Position numbers and translations under genes: made by a program. A stretch of DNA of 64,000 nucleotides from Hondaea fermentalgiana (lineage: Eukaryota > Sar > Bigyra > Thraustochytrida > Thraustochytriidae). Numbering within the stretch: the stretch's first letter is position 1; each line of letters opens with the position of its first letter. The DNA lies in NCBI GenBank assembly GCA_014084085.1, contig NPFB01000005.1, positions 124,001-188,000 of the forward strand, written 5' to 3'. The notes under the pieces are model-generated. The model searched no databases, had not been told where the DNA came from, and saw nothing but the letters and a program-made list of their open reading frames with translations. Shown here in pieces: positions 1-8,621 of this stretch.

Positions 1-73
1 GCTGCGCGCGTGAGGACCGCTCCGAGGGCGTGGCGAGACGCAGGGGCTCTCGCAGCGCAGCGTGGACGTTGGC

Positions 74-103
<30 letters not shown>
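74..103 (+). repeat. (CAG)n tract just upstream of the lipin start
   Basis: Ten consecutive CAG units in the same frame as lipin but before its first ATG. It is either 5' UTR or, if translation begins upstream of the window, a polyglutamine run. Confidence 0.8.
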
Positions 104-105
<2 letters not shown>

Positions 106-120
106 TACCTGCGTGTGGTC

Positions 121-2994
121 ATGGCGACGTCGCCGACACCAGGCGGCAAGACCGAGTGGAAACTGTTGAATGGGAAGTGGCAGCATGTCGCGGCCAACGA
201 GCTTGGCGGCGAGTCTCAGAACTCGATGGCCTCCGGTTTGACAGCACCGGCAACCCCGCAAGCAGCAACTAGTAGTCACGGTGCAGACCGTGCCGCCAGT
301 TCTGGGGTTGCAGCTCCGAGATCCGTGAGCGAAGACGTGGGATCCAAGAGCCTCAGTGTCGCTCAACGGGCAGCGCTCTTTGATCAAAGCTCGAATGAGA
401 GAGCTGCATCCATGCCAAGCCCAAAGGATAAGATCAGCGCTCACGTCCCAGCACAGCACGTCATGACAAGCTCGAATCAGACCACCGGCCACCCGCTCCC
501 GAAAGAATTGAACGCTTCGGCGGCACGCGCCAGAAAGGCATCTTTGGGGGGTGGCGTTCCAGGAGCCACTGCTGCTACTGCTGCTGCTGCTGCTGCAACT
601 CGTGAAAGCTTCGTGTCCCAAACAAGCGCAAACTCGCAACCATCTTCGCAAGCAAAGGGACGTCCAAAGTCAGGCTCTAGTGTCTCGGCTCTTGCCGCAG
701 CGTTTGAGAATCAACCCCAGCTTCAGGCCTCTTCGTCAACTTTAACCACGGCGACAACGGCGAGCACAATCAGCAGTAGTTCGGGAGCAAGCTCCGTCGT
801 TGTCGTGCCCGAAGGACGCACCTTGAACATTCACCCTTTGGGAGATGCCGCAGGTACATCGGCTCACCAGCAGGCTGCTGCCGCTCCCCCACACCCAGAC
901 CGTCATGCGCATGAAGCGAAATCTGGGAGGCACGGCGCAAGCGCAGTGGGCCATGCGAATCGCTATGCTCCCCATCAGCATGTCAAGGCGCGTCCGCGCA
1001 CGCTGCCTCATCAAAGGCAAAAGCCGGAACGTCCACACCGCCCCGTATCAAGCTCGGATCGCCCTCCGGCTCCGGTGAAAAAAGACGAGGTGGAAGCCTC
1101 CGAGGAACGGCCAACGGCCCCAACCTCAATGGCATCGCCCTCGCCGATCGTCCCGCAACGTGACCCACCGGGACGTGGACGCGCTCAATCCATGCAAGTC
1201 TTTGTTGCCCAGTATGACTTTTCGCGACGTCATCCAGACGAGCTCAGCTTTGCGTCGCAAGACCATCTTCGTCAGGTTCCGAATCGAGGCGGACGCAAGC
1301 CCGAGTCTGGATGGATCTGGGCTGAGAACCTCCGCACGCGCGAAATTGGTCTCACTCCAATGAACTACATTGAGCGCACTAGGCAACCGGTTGACACGAC
1401 TGTGCCGGCAAATCTTCGAGCGAGTGCGCCTGTCGCTCAGCTAGATTATTCCGAAGCAGACGCAAAGGCGCAGCATCTTGTCAAGGTGGATTTGGACACA
1501 GGCCATGCCTCGGGTGGTGCCGTGGGGATTCATGTAGGTAGACAAGTCTCAGCCGACGACAATCTTAACGAGGGTGGTGGGGACTTTGACGCAAGACCTC
1601 CGCAACGCCGCCCGCCAACAACCTCGACGTTTCCTACCTCTGCTGCGTCCGAGTCTGCATCGTTTTCAGAACAGCCCCCGCCGCCGCCTATTGCTCCGCG
1701 GCGGCCCGAGAGCATTCGCGCAAAGCCGCTCGAGCCTTTTATGGGACACCAGACGGCGACCATGGCACCACCGCCGCCGCCACCACCACCACCGCCGCCA
1801 GCTTCGATGCAATCGTCAGGCCAATCCCGGGCTTCCTCGCCGCCACTGCCTCCGCAGATGTCGGGCTCGGCGTGGCGCGGGTCCATGGCGGATCTGAATC
1901 GAATCCGAACTACAGCATCTATGCCGGCAAACGCTCCCATGCATCAAGAACAGCGCCAATACAGCTCGCAGCCCATTCTGCGCAGAAATGGATATGCCAC
2001 CGATGTCGTCGGTGTCCGCTCCAAGGACACCGGCGAGATTTTTACAACAAACTTTAACGTTCGCTTCACGGGCCGAAGCGGAAAGTTCGAGGCACGAGGC
2101 GATACGGTAGATGTGCTCCTGGATGATCGCGTCCGCTTCACCATGGAGATTGGCGATGGTGGCAAGGCTCAATTTCCGTCCGGAAAGTTGGCACCGGATC
2201 CAGAGGTCCTGGGTAACGTGACGAGCCTTTTGGACGAGCTCGGGCCGCACAAGCTCAAGTTTGAGCACCGATACACGGCCAACGGAGAATATCGCCTCAA
2301 CTACGTCGAGGCCCTCTTTTGGCTATGGGATTCGTCAGACTCGATTGTCGTTTCGGACATTGACGGCACCATTACGCGTTCGGATGTGGGCGGCATGATC
2401 AACGGTGTCTTGGGCGCGCGCATGGGCTGGAAGAAGGGGCACGCGCATCCCGGCGTTTGCTTCCTCTACAATCACCTCATTGACGAAACAAATGCGCACA
2501 TCATGTACCTGACGGCGCGCCCGCTCAATCTCATCAACGACACACGATCATACATTTATGAGTTAGAGCAGCCCGTTTCATCGTCGAGCATGACGATGCG
2601 ACAGCTGCCACCAGGCCCGATTATCACTGACACGACGAACTTGACGTCGAGCTTTCGGCGCGAGGTTGTCGATAGGTCCTCGCACGTCTTCAAAACTGAA
2701 ATGCTCTCGCAGCTGCGCGACTGCTTCACGAACGCTGGGCGCGACATTCGGCGGTATCCCGTTTTTCTCGCCACCTTTGGAAACAAGGATACGGATGCCG
2801 TGGCGTACCGCGCAGTGGGCGCGCCACCTGTGACGATCTTCATTATCGGCACCGACTCGAGGGTTCAAGTTGCCGACGAGTTCCGCGAGCGCTGGACCAA
2901 TTACAGCGACCCGCGACTTGTCAAGGTTATTATGGAGCGCATCGACCTCATCAAGTCTGGGCGCCTGCCTGACCCCAATCTCCCCATTGATTAA
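121..2994 (+). CDS. Lipin-type phosphatidate phosphatase with an internal SH3 domain
   Basis: Lipins are Mg-dependent phosphatases that turn phosphatidate into diacylglycerol at the ER/nuclear membrane, the branch point to triacylglycerol and phospholipids. The HAD catalytic motif DIDGT is visible (D746, D748), followed by SARA-like TAR, LPPGPIIT and GNKDTDAVAYR segments typical of the lipin C-terminal (LNS2) domain up to the end. Just before it (about residues 638-683) is a short stretch like the lipin N-terminal domain (FNVRFTGRSGKFE, VDVLLDD). Residues about 360-420 read as an SH3 domain (AQYDF, DELSF, GWIWAEN, LTPMNYIE). The first ~350 residues are low-complexity and there is a proline run before residue 560-600. 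I chose the ATG at 121, the first in frame; the frame is open to the window edge through a CAG tract, so an upstream exon or start is possible. About 957 aa. Confidence 0.85.
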   Translation: MATSPTPGGKTEWKLLNGKWQHVAANELGGESQNSMASGLTAPATPQAATSSHGADRAASSGVAAPRSVSEDVGSKSLSVAQRAALFDQSSNERAASMPSPKDKISAHVPAQHVMTSSNQTTGHPLPKELNASAARARKASLGGGVPGATAATAAAAAATRESFVSQTSANSQPSSQAKGRPKSGSSVSALAAAFENQPQLQASSSTLTTATTASTISSSSGASSVVVVPEGRTLNIHPLGDAAGTSAHQQAAAAPPHPDRHAHEAKSGRHGASAVGHANRYAPHQHVKARPRTLPHQRQKPERPHRPVSSSDRPPAPVKKDEVEASEERPTAPTSMASPSPIVPQRDPPGRGRAQSMQVFVAQYDFSRRHPDELSFASQDHLRQVPNRGGRKPESGWIWAENLRTREIGLTPMNYIERTRQPVDTTVPANLRASAPVAQLDYSEADAKAQHLVKVDLDTGHASGGAVGIHVGRQVSADDNLNEGGGDFDARPPQRRPPTTSTFPTSAASESASFSEQPPPPPIAPRRPESIRAKPLEPFMGHQTATMAPPPPPPPPPPPASMQSSGQSRASSPPLPPQMSGSAWRGSMADLNRIRTTASMPANAPMHQEQRQYSSQPILRRNGYATDVVGVRSKDTGEIFTTNFNVRFTGRSGKFEARGDTVDVLLDDRVRFTMEIGDGGKAQFPSGKLAPDPEVLGNVTSLLDELGPHKLKFEHRYTANGEYRLNYVEALFWLWDSSDSIVVSDIDGTITRSDVGGMINGVLGARMGWKKGHAHPGVCFLYNHLIDETNAHIMYLTARPLNLINDTRSYIYELEQPVSSSSMTMRQLPPGPIITDTTNLTSSFRREVVDRSSHVFKTEMLSQLRDCFTNAGRDIRRYPVFLATFGNKDTDAVAYRAVGAPPVTIFIIGTDSRVQVADEFRERWTNYSDPRLVKVIMERIDLIKSGRLPDPNLPID

Positions 2995-3466
2995 AGAGAG
3001 CAGCTATAATTGCAATTTGCACCGCCCACCAGCCGGCTACCTTGCTTGGGGTTAGCTCGAGCCACCCGGCGTCGCTTGACACGTCGCTTGATGCATCGCT
3101 TGATACTGTTGCAGTGTCATTCCCTGGTGGCTGCTGCATCGATGCATTCTTAGCCTTGTCTTTTGCAGCGCTTTTCTTGGGAGGTGCTTTGGGTACGCCA
3201 TGAAAGGGGTCCGTGCTCCCGGCAAGTAATGCCATGATTGGGACACCAATGCCTGCGGCCTGGGACTCTGCCTGGAGCCGCTGCAACTTGGACATGACCT
3301 GGCGGACGCGACCATTTTCCTCGAATCTCCGCGAGGCCTCTTCCGTGGAGAGACGGTTCCTACCGGTCCAATGGTCGATGGCGGCAAGAACATCTTTATC
3401 GCGGAGGTCCTCCTGCAGGTTCTTGTCCTTTTGCAGCGCCTCGAGCACGCCCTTGACGCGCTCCAT
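2951..3466 (-). CDS. Small conserved protein of unknown function, convergent with lipin
   Basis: A 171-aa ORF. The first ~75 residues are a compact charged helical block (VLEALQKDKNLQEDL, AIDHWTGRNRLSTEEA, then VMSKLQRLQAE) that looks like a conserved eukaryotic module, but I cannot name the family. The middle is Lys/Ser/Asp-rich and low complexity. The C-terminus has a short hydrophobic stretch (WWAVQIAIIAALF) that could be a membrane anchor. The stop lies 44 nt inside the lipin CDS on the other strand, so the two genes overlap tail to tail unless an unseen intron near the end changes the C-terminus. The frame is open upstream of the chosen ATG, so a slightly longer N-terminus cannot be excluded. 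Confidence 0.55.
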   Translation of the reverse strand: MERVKGVLEALQKDKNLQEDLRDKDVLAAIDHWTGRNRLSTEEASRRFEENGRVRQVMSKLQRLQAESQAAGIGVPIMALLAGSTDPFHGVPKAPPKKSAAKDKAKNASMQQPPGNDTATVSSDASSDVSSDAGWLELTPSKVAGWWAVQIAIIAALFNQWGDWGQAGAQT

Positions 3467-4048
3467 CTTGCTCGACGAGTCGGTCTTTCGAGGCGAAAAG
3501 CTTGGTTATGCAAGCGCAACGAAGCGAATACTTTTGCACAAGAAGTGGCGACCAAACACAGAAAGGAGAGGGCACACTCCCTCGCAGTCACTGCCAGCGA
3601 CAGCGACAGCGACTTCTCTTTATCCCCGCGATGCCGCGGTCGGCCGCGCGCTCGCCAAGATGTTTCCCGTTGCCTTTATTTTTTATTTATTTTTTCTCCG
3701 GAAGAAGCGAAACCGCTTATTCGGTAACGTTCTTTAGACCGTTCGTTCGTCGAGAGGTCAGACGTTACCGTTCCTTCTCGTTCTTTACTACACGACACTT
3801 GGCGATGTGACTGTAACAGATTCCAGGGCATCTTCGTGTCTTCGGGTCTTGATTGTCACGGGGTCGGGTAGGCGATCGCGAAGAATCTTGGAAACCACGA
3901 GTTCGCGGGTGGCGGCGAGGATACGCACGCGGTCGCGGCGCGGCAGACCGCAAAGAAGCCAGAGCCGACGCACGTCGCCGCAGCCCTTCCGCTCGCAGCA
4001 GAAACGCAAGCACCCGCGCCGCTCAGTCCGCAAGACAGACTCGCCAAG
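3467..4048. promoter_or_regulatory. Divergent promoter region upstream of eEF1B beta
   Basis: This 582-bp gap separates the starts of two divergent genes. It holds T/A-rich runs near 3680-3725 and 3770-3795 in otherwise GC-rich DNA and no protein-like ORF. It must contain the promoter and 5' UTR of eEF1B, expected to be a highly expressed gene. I see no specific factor site I would defend. Confidence 0.4.
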
Positions 4049-4597
4049 ATGTCGGAGACCAACTACGACGCGCCCCTCCAGGACAACGTGGAGGTGCGCC
4101 AGACGGAGCTCTTCAGCGCCATCTCCCTCAAGGACGACCCGGCCAAGTTCGAGGGCGGCGCCAAGCCCGCCGCCGCCTCGGACGCCAAGCCCGCCGCCAC
4201 CGAGGAGGAGGATGACGATGACTTTGACCTCTTTGGCGACGACGACGAGGAGGCCGAGAAGGCTCTCGCCGAGAAGATGGCTGCCGAGAAGGCTGCCCGC
4301 AAGGCCGGCAAGGGCAAGGGTGAGCGCTCGCTCATCGTGCTCGAGGTCAAGCCGTACGACGCCGAGACCGACCTCGAGGTCCTCGCCAAGGGCATCAAGA
4401 AGTTCGAGCACGAGGGTATCCAGAACTGGGGCAAGGAGCACAAGCTTCTCCCCGTTGCCTTTGGCATCAAGAAGCTCGCCATCTCCGCTGTCGTCTACGA
4501 TGACCTCATGGGTGTCGACGGTCTCAGCGACCTCATCGAGGAGAAGTACGGCGACCTCATCCAGTCCATTGACGTCCAGGCCATGAGCAAGGTCTAA
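4049..4597 (+). CDS. Translation elongation factor eEF1B beta (eEF1A guanine nucleotide exchange factor)
   Basis: Exchanges GDP for GTP on eEF1A in the cytosolic translation elongation cycle. The 182-aa protein has the family layout: a short N-terminal segment, an Ala/Lys linker, the acidic signature (EEEDDDDFDLFGDDDEEAEK, residues about 51-70), then the C-terminal GEF domain (SLIVLEVKPYDAETDL, then VAFGIKKLAISAVVYDD) ending with the characteristic Ile-Gln-Ser-Ile-Asp-Val tail. It lacks the longer GST-like N-terminal domain of many homologues (about 210-230 aa), so it is a short form or misses an upstream exon. Codon third positions are strongly C/G, fitting high expression. Confidence 0.93.
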   Translation: MSETNYDAPLQDNVEVRQTELFSAISLKDDPAKFEGGAKPAAASDAKPAATEEEDDDDFDLFGDDDEEAEKALAEKMAAEKAARKAGKGKGERSLIVLEVKPYDAETDLEVLAKGIKKFEHEGIQNWGKEHKLLPVAFGIKKLAISAVVYDDLMGVDGLSDLIEEKYGDLIQSIDVQAMSKV

Positions 4598-4779
4598 GTC
4601 CTTTAACTTTGTCTGCCTCCTGCTTTTGTTTGCGTTCCCGCATGCATGAACTTTGCTCGAATCACCATGAGCTATCTTTTTGCGAATCTTTGCTTCTTGT
4701 TCTTCCTTGTCGAGCTTGTGTACCTTTCGACAGTGAACGAATATCTCCACTTTGGTCGACTCCGCACGATCGAGATTGT

Positions 4780-5140
4780 TCTTGCTCATTACAGCTGATG
4801 TCTCTGTGTCTTCTCGAAATCGTCCGCAAGATCACACCATGAGGTGGGATGCTTTGCTCGATTCCCCAGAGTGCACTACGAACAATTGATGCTGATCATG
4901 CTCCTGATGCCACCTCTCTGTCTGCTTGACTACTTCTCGAAATCGCACAGTTTGGGTGCTGCTTCGTTGAATGTGGTTCTCTCCGCAAGATCACTCGATG
5001 AGACGGGATGCTTTGCCCGATTTCTCAAAATGTACTACATAACGTTGCTTCTCATCCTTTCTATCGTGCTGCTGACGCCCTCTCTGTCCGCCTGGCTCTT
5101 GCTCGAAATCGCGCACGATTTGAGTGATGCTTTGTAGAAG
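4780..5140. repeat. Diverged tandem repeat, unit about 160 bp
   Basis: CCGCAAGATCAC...GGGATGCTTTGC occurs at about 4824 and again at about 4983, each followed by a similar pyrimidine-rich stretch and the motif CTCGAAATCG (4812, 4935, 5101). A + strand frame (4844-5137) stays open through two units and gives two related hydrophobic peptides starting GCFARF. I treat it as a decayed repeat; translation is possible but unsupported. Confidence 0.55.
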
Positions 5141-6250
5141 GTGACGCGAGGTATTGCCGGATTTTACCCCATGATCAACTATGCAAGTCACATCAGTCGA
5201 TCTGGTGGCCCCCCATTGCCGCCGACTCAGCGAAGATCATTTCCGCGTCATCCATGACACAACGCATGGCATGGTTGTTGCCTGCGCATCTTTCATCTTA
5301 CACCATTTCACCTCTCCTCGCGAAGCTTTGCTGCGCCGCTCGTTTTGGTTGATTTACTTCCCTCCTCTGGACCAGGCTGGCTGCTCTGCAGCTCCTGCGC
5401 CAATGCCGCCTCGAACCCCACGAATGCTTTCTTCCCCTCGAGGCTTGGCTCGGCTTTCCTTTCCCCCTTGCGCAACTCGAGCAGCGCGGGCCTTGTCTTG
5501 CAAGGCAGCGAGGGTTGCGTCGACGCGGCGGCCTGGACATCCAGGTGACGCCAGCCAGCGCTTGGCGACCGGTCCGGTCGCCTCCCGAAATGCCCGTCGA
5601 GGCCGCCTCGCCGCTTGACTGCGAAGAAAGCGCAGCCGAGCAGAGCGCCGTCGTCAGCGTCTCGCTCGCCGGCATCGATCGCGACATGTCATGTGAAGAC
5701 GAGACATGAATGAACGGTCGCGCAGTGAGTGCTTTTGCAGATGGACAAGGATGGATGTCTTCGCCGCGGTGCTCGACATTCATCTCTGTTTTTCGATGCG
5801 AGGACCCGGCCCAGGTTCTTGTCCTCCCCCTCGCCCGAGCCGTCGTACTTCCCTGCAGACGCGGCGCGCGGCCGTCGCGTCGAGTCCTAGGGCGGCGCCG
5901 TCGAGGGAGGGAGGAAGGGAGGCAAGCGACTTGGAGGGGCGAGGGGGGAAAGAGAGCAGGGAAAGCCGCCACGCTGCGCTGTGAAATCCGCGCGTGCAGG
6001 CGCACACACTGTGTGGGGCGGCTCACCCACCATCATCGATCGCTGCCTGAAAAACTAAAGGCCATGCACTAGCAGCATGGCCGCGCGGAAAGCCCGGTCG
6101 CCCCGCGCGGTCGAGGCCGTGTGCGACATGCCAAGGCAGCCGAAGCGCCCCGCAACGCGTGGAAGATAGATAGTGCACACGTATGCCATGCGAGTGTGCA
6201 TGCCGTGCGTTTGGATGGATGTGATGGCCGCCACGCCGAGGAAGGGATAA

Positions 6251-6286
6251 AGATCGATCGATCGGTCGATCGATCGATTGATCGAG
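6251..6286. repeat. (GATC)n microsatellite, first array
   Basis: Slightly interrupted GATC repeat. The unit is self-complementary, so the array can fold on itself. Confidence 0.85.
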
Positions 6287-6476
6287 AGACGCTGCAGTGC
6301 AGAACCGCAACTTGGGACCATCGCGGCTCCCCGGATTCACAGCAATAGCGTCTTCGGCGACCTTTTGCTCTGCGCTGCCCTGCGCTTGGGCCCCGGAGTG
6401 CGCAGGCCAGAGTCCGTCACGGCGATTGAGATCGACGAGATCTCGAGTGGCGAGAACTCCGCAAGGCGCTGGCGTA

Positions 6477-6650
6477 AAGCCAAGCCAAGCCAAGCCAAGC
6501 CCAACGTTATCGGGGTGGATTCGCTGATCAATCGATTCGCTGATTTGTTGATCAAATCAATTCGTCGATCAATCAATTCGTCGATCAAATCAACCTGGCT
6601 GTTGATCGATCGATCGATCGATCGATCGATCGATCGCGACCGATCGAGTA
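6477..6650. repeat. AGCCA run, GATCAA-type repeats and second (GATC)n array
   Basis: An AGCCA pentanucleotide run is followed by diverged GATCAATCAATTCGTC-type units (about 6525-6595) and then a perfect GATC array at 6604-6636. Confidence 0.8.
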
Positions 6651-6919
6651 CCCGCCGTGGCTCGTGCCGGACCTCGAGTGGCTCTTCGTGTCTCTCACAC
6701 GGGCGCAAGGGGACTCCTCACCCGAGAGGACAGGACTCCGGACCGGCGGGCTCGATTGCGAGGTACTCGTCCCCCGAGCCTCAACTGCCGCCGTTCTGGC
6801 ATCGTCGAGAGCAGCCAGCGCGGTTCGATCCTCGCTGCCGGCCCCGTGCTCCGCCTGCTAGCCGCTGCCGCTGCCGCCGGCGGTTGTGCGCCTGACTTCG
6901 ATCCTTCACCCGCCAAGCT

Positions 6920-6995
6920 GTGTTTGTTTGTTTGTTTGTTTGGTTGGTTGGTTGGTTGGTTGGTTGTTTCTGTGTTTGTTCGTTTGTTTGTTGTT
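6920..6995. repeat. (TTTG)n followed by (GGTT)n tract
   Basis: Tetranucleotide repeats TTTG (about 6920-6940) switch directly to GGTT (about 6941-6967), then decay. It is not a known telomere unit array. Confidence 0.85.
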
Positions 6996-7440
6996 TGTTC
7001 GCTGGGACGACTCGGCACTACATACAGCGCACGCATCCTACGACATACTACTACTCTGTCAACAAACAGCCAGCCAGGTGAACCGCAGGCGCGTGCGTGT
7101 GTTTGAGTGGGTGTGTGCAGGCCAGCGCGGGCCACTGCGATCTGGACCGCGGCACGGGAGCCCAGCCGAGCCGAGACGAGCCGAGACGAGCCGCGACGAG
7201 CCGCGCAGACCCTAAAGTCGGACGCTTTGTCTTGGCTGCCTCGCCTTGGAGTCAGTCGCCTGCCTGCCTGGCTCTGCCGCGTACGGGTCGGGCGAGACTC
7301 GCACGCGCAAGCAAGCAAGCAGCTGCAGGTGCGCTCTTCTCTTCGCGCTCGTCGCTCGCCCCGCCGTCCTGGCCGCAGGACCCGGAGGGCCGCGAGCAGC
7401 AGCGCGCGGAGGCCTCCTCGCGCCAGCCCTGGCGAGGCCG

Positions 7441-7540
7441 NNNNNNNNNNNNNNNNNNNNNNNNNNNNNNNNNNNNNNNNNNNNNNNNNNNNNNNNNNNN
7501 NNNNNNNNNNNNNNNNNNNNNNNNNNNNNNNNNNNNNNNN
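7441..7540. other. Scaffold gap (100 N)
   Basis: Exactly 100 N, so the length is a convention and not a measurement. Any ORF drawn through it is meaningless. Confidence 0.98.
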
Positions 7541-8444
7541 TCCCGCCCGCCCGCCTGTCCGCAATCTGTTCCTTTCCCAGTAAGGAAAGGTTTCCCCCAA
7601 TAGCGTTTGCGCGTCTCGCCACCTCAGGGGGCGTTCGGCGCGACGAAAGCGTTTTTCCTGTCGTCGCGCGTGGCGCGCGCCACGACGTCACTGGCGAGGA
7701 AAACAAGCTTGCGTGCGATTCTGGCGGTTCCCAATCCCTCGCAAGCTACGACATATCAAGTGCGCGCACACGCTATGGACGAGGCCAGCAAAAGAAAACT
7801 TTCAATCGTACGAAGGCACAAAGGAAGAAACAGCCTCTTCCTTTGTTTTCTCCCCCTCGTCCTCTGTCCTCAAGCGCTTGCGCGTGTCCGCCGTATGACT
7901 TATATCGACGGCACGTGCGCCTGCGAGTCGTTATTGCACTTTATCCTAAGCCTTCTGCGTCGAGAACGACAAGTGCTTTATTTTTATTTTCTCCTGACGT
8001 TGAGGCGAGCACGCAACAACGAATTGAATCGAAGTGGATTGAACTGGTTGGTCAGTCTATTGAAATTCTCGGTCTGCGCGCGGCGCGGGGCGCGCTCACA
8101 AGCGAAAGGGGTGGAGTGGCCGGCCGGCCCGAGGCAGCGGGCCCTCGCAGCCAAAGCGACTGAGGGACAGCGCTCGCTCGACACGTTCGACGTGCACCTA
8201 GCCAGCTAGCTCGCTCCAGGGCGCCGGCCTCGGCGCTCCTGCGCGCAAGAGGTCTATTACCGGATCTCTCGCGCGATAGGCCACTTGGGCCTCGCGTCCA
8301 CCGAAAGCGTCGAGCACGAGGAGCACGAGCAGGACGCGGCCGCAGACCCCGACCGAGCCCGACCGCGCGAGCCCCTGCGAGGCGAGCGGCGTGCACGCGG
8401 CGGAGACGTGCCCGGGGCGGCGGAGCGGCGGCGCACTTCGATCC

Positions 8445-8585
8445 ATGCGACGCGCGCGCGTGCTGGCGACCGCTTCGCTGGCGGCGGCAGCGGCGGGACC
8501 GAGCCGCGGGCTTCTTCATCGCCGCCTCGGGTGGCGGGCGTTCACCATGGCCAGCACCGGGCTGCCGGACTCGCCCGGCGCCGGC

Positions 8586-8621
<36 letters not shown>

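Larger units (their letters stand above)
4598..8444. other. Repeat-rich intergenic region with scaffold gap, no convincing gene
   Basis: About 3.8 kb between eEF1B and the tRNA-modification gene. It holds a degenerate ~159-bp repeat (about 4780-5140), an AGCCA run (6477-6500), two GATC arrays, a TTTG/GGTT tract, a GAGCCGAGAC run (7158-7205) and the 100-N gap. The longer ORFs in this interval are Arg/Ser/Pro-rich frames typical of chance ORFs in GC-rich DNA. No tRNA fold was found. Confidence 0.6.

Noticed and set aside
3788..4789. 333-aa minus-strand ORF over eEF1B
   Set aside because: Leu/Val/Gly-rich antisense shadow of the codon-biased eEF1B gene; no conserved motif.
4844..5137. 97-aa hydrophobic ORF downstream of eEF1B
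   Set aside because: It is the translation of two units of a diverged ~160-bp repeat; no independent evidence for coding.
6815..6840. GGTTCGATCC resembling a tRNA T-loop
   Set aside because: The flanking bases do not form a T-stem or acceptor stem and no anticodon arm is found upstream.
6920..6967. TTTG/GGTT tract considered as internal telomere repeats
   Set aside because: Units do not match TTAGGG or TTTAGGG and the tract changes unit midway; a simple microsatellite is enough.
7246..8163. Long + strand ORF (and partners on both strands) running through the 7441-7540 gap
   Set aside because: The reading frame passes through 100 N of unknown real length; composition on both sides is Arg/Ala/Ser noise of GC-rich DNA.
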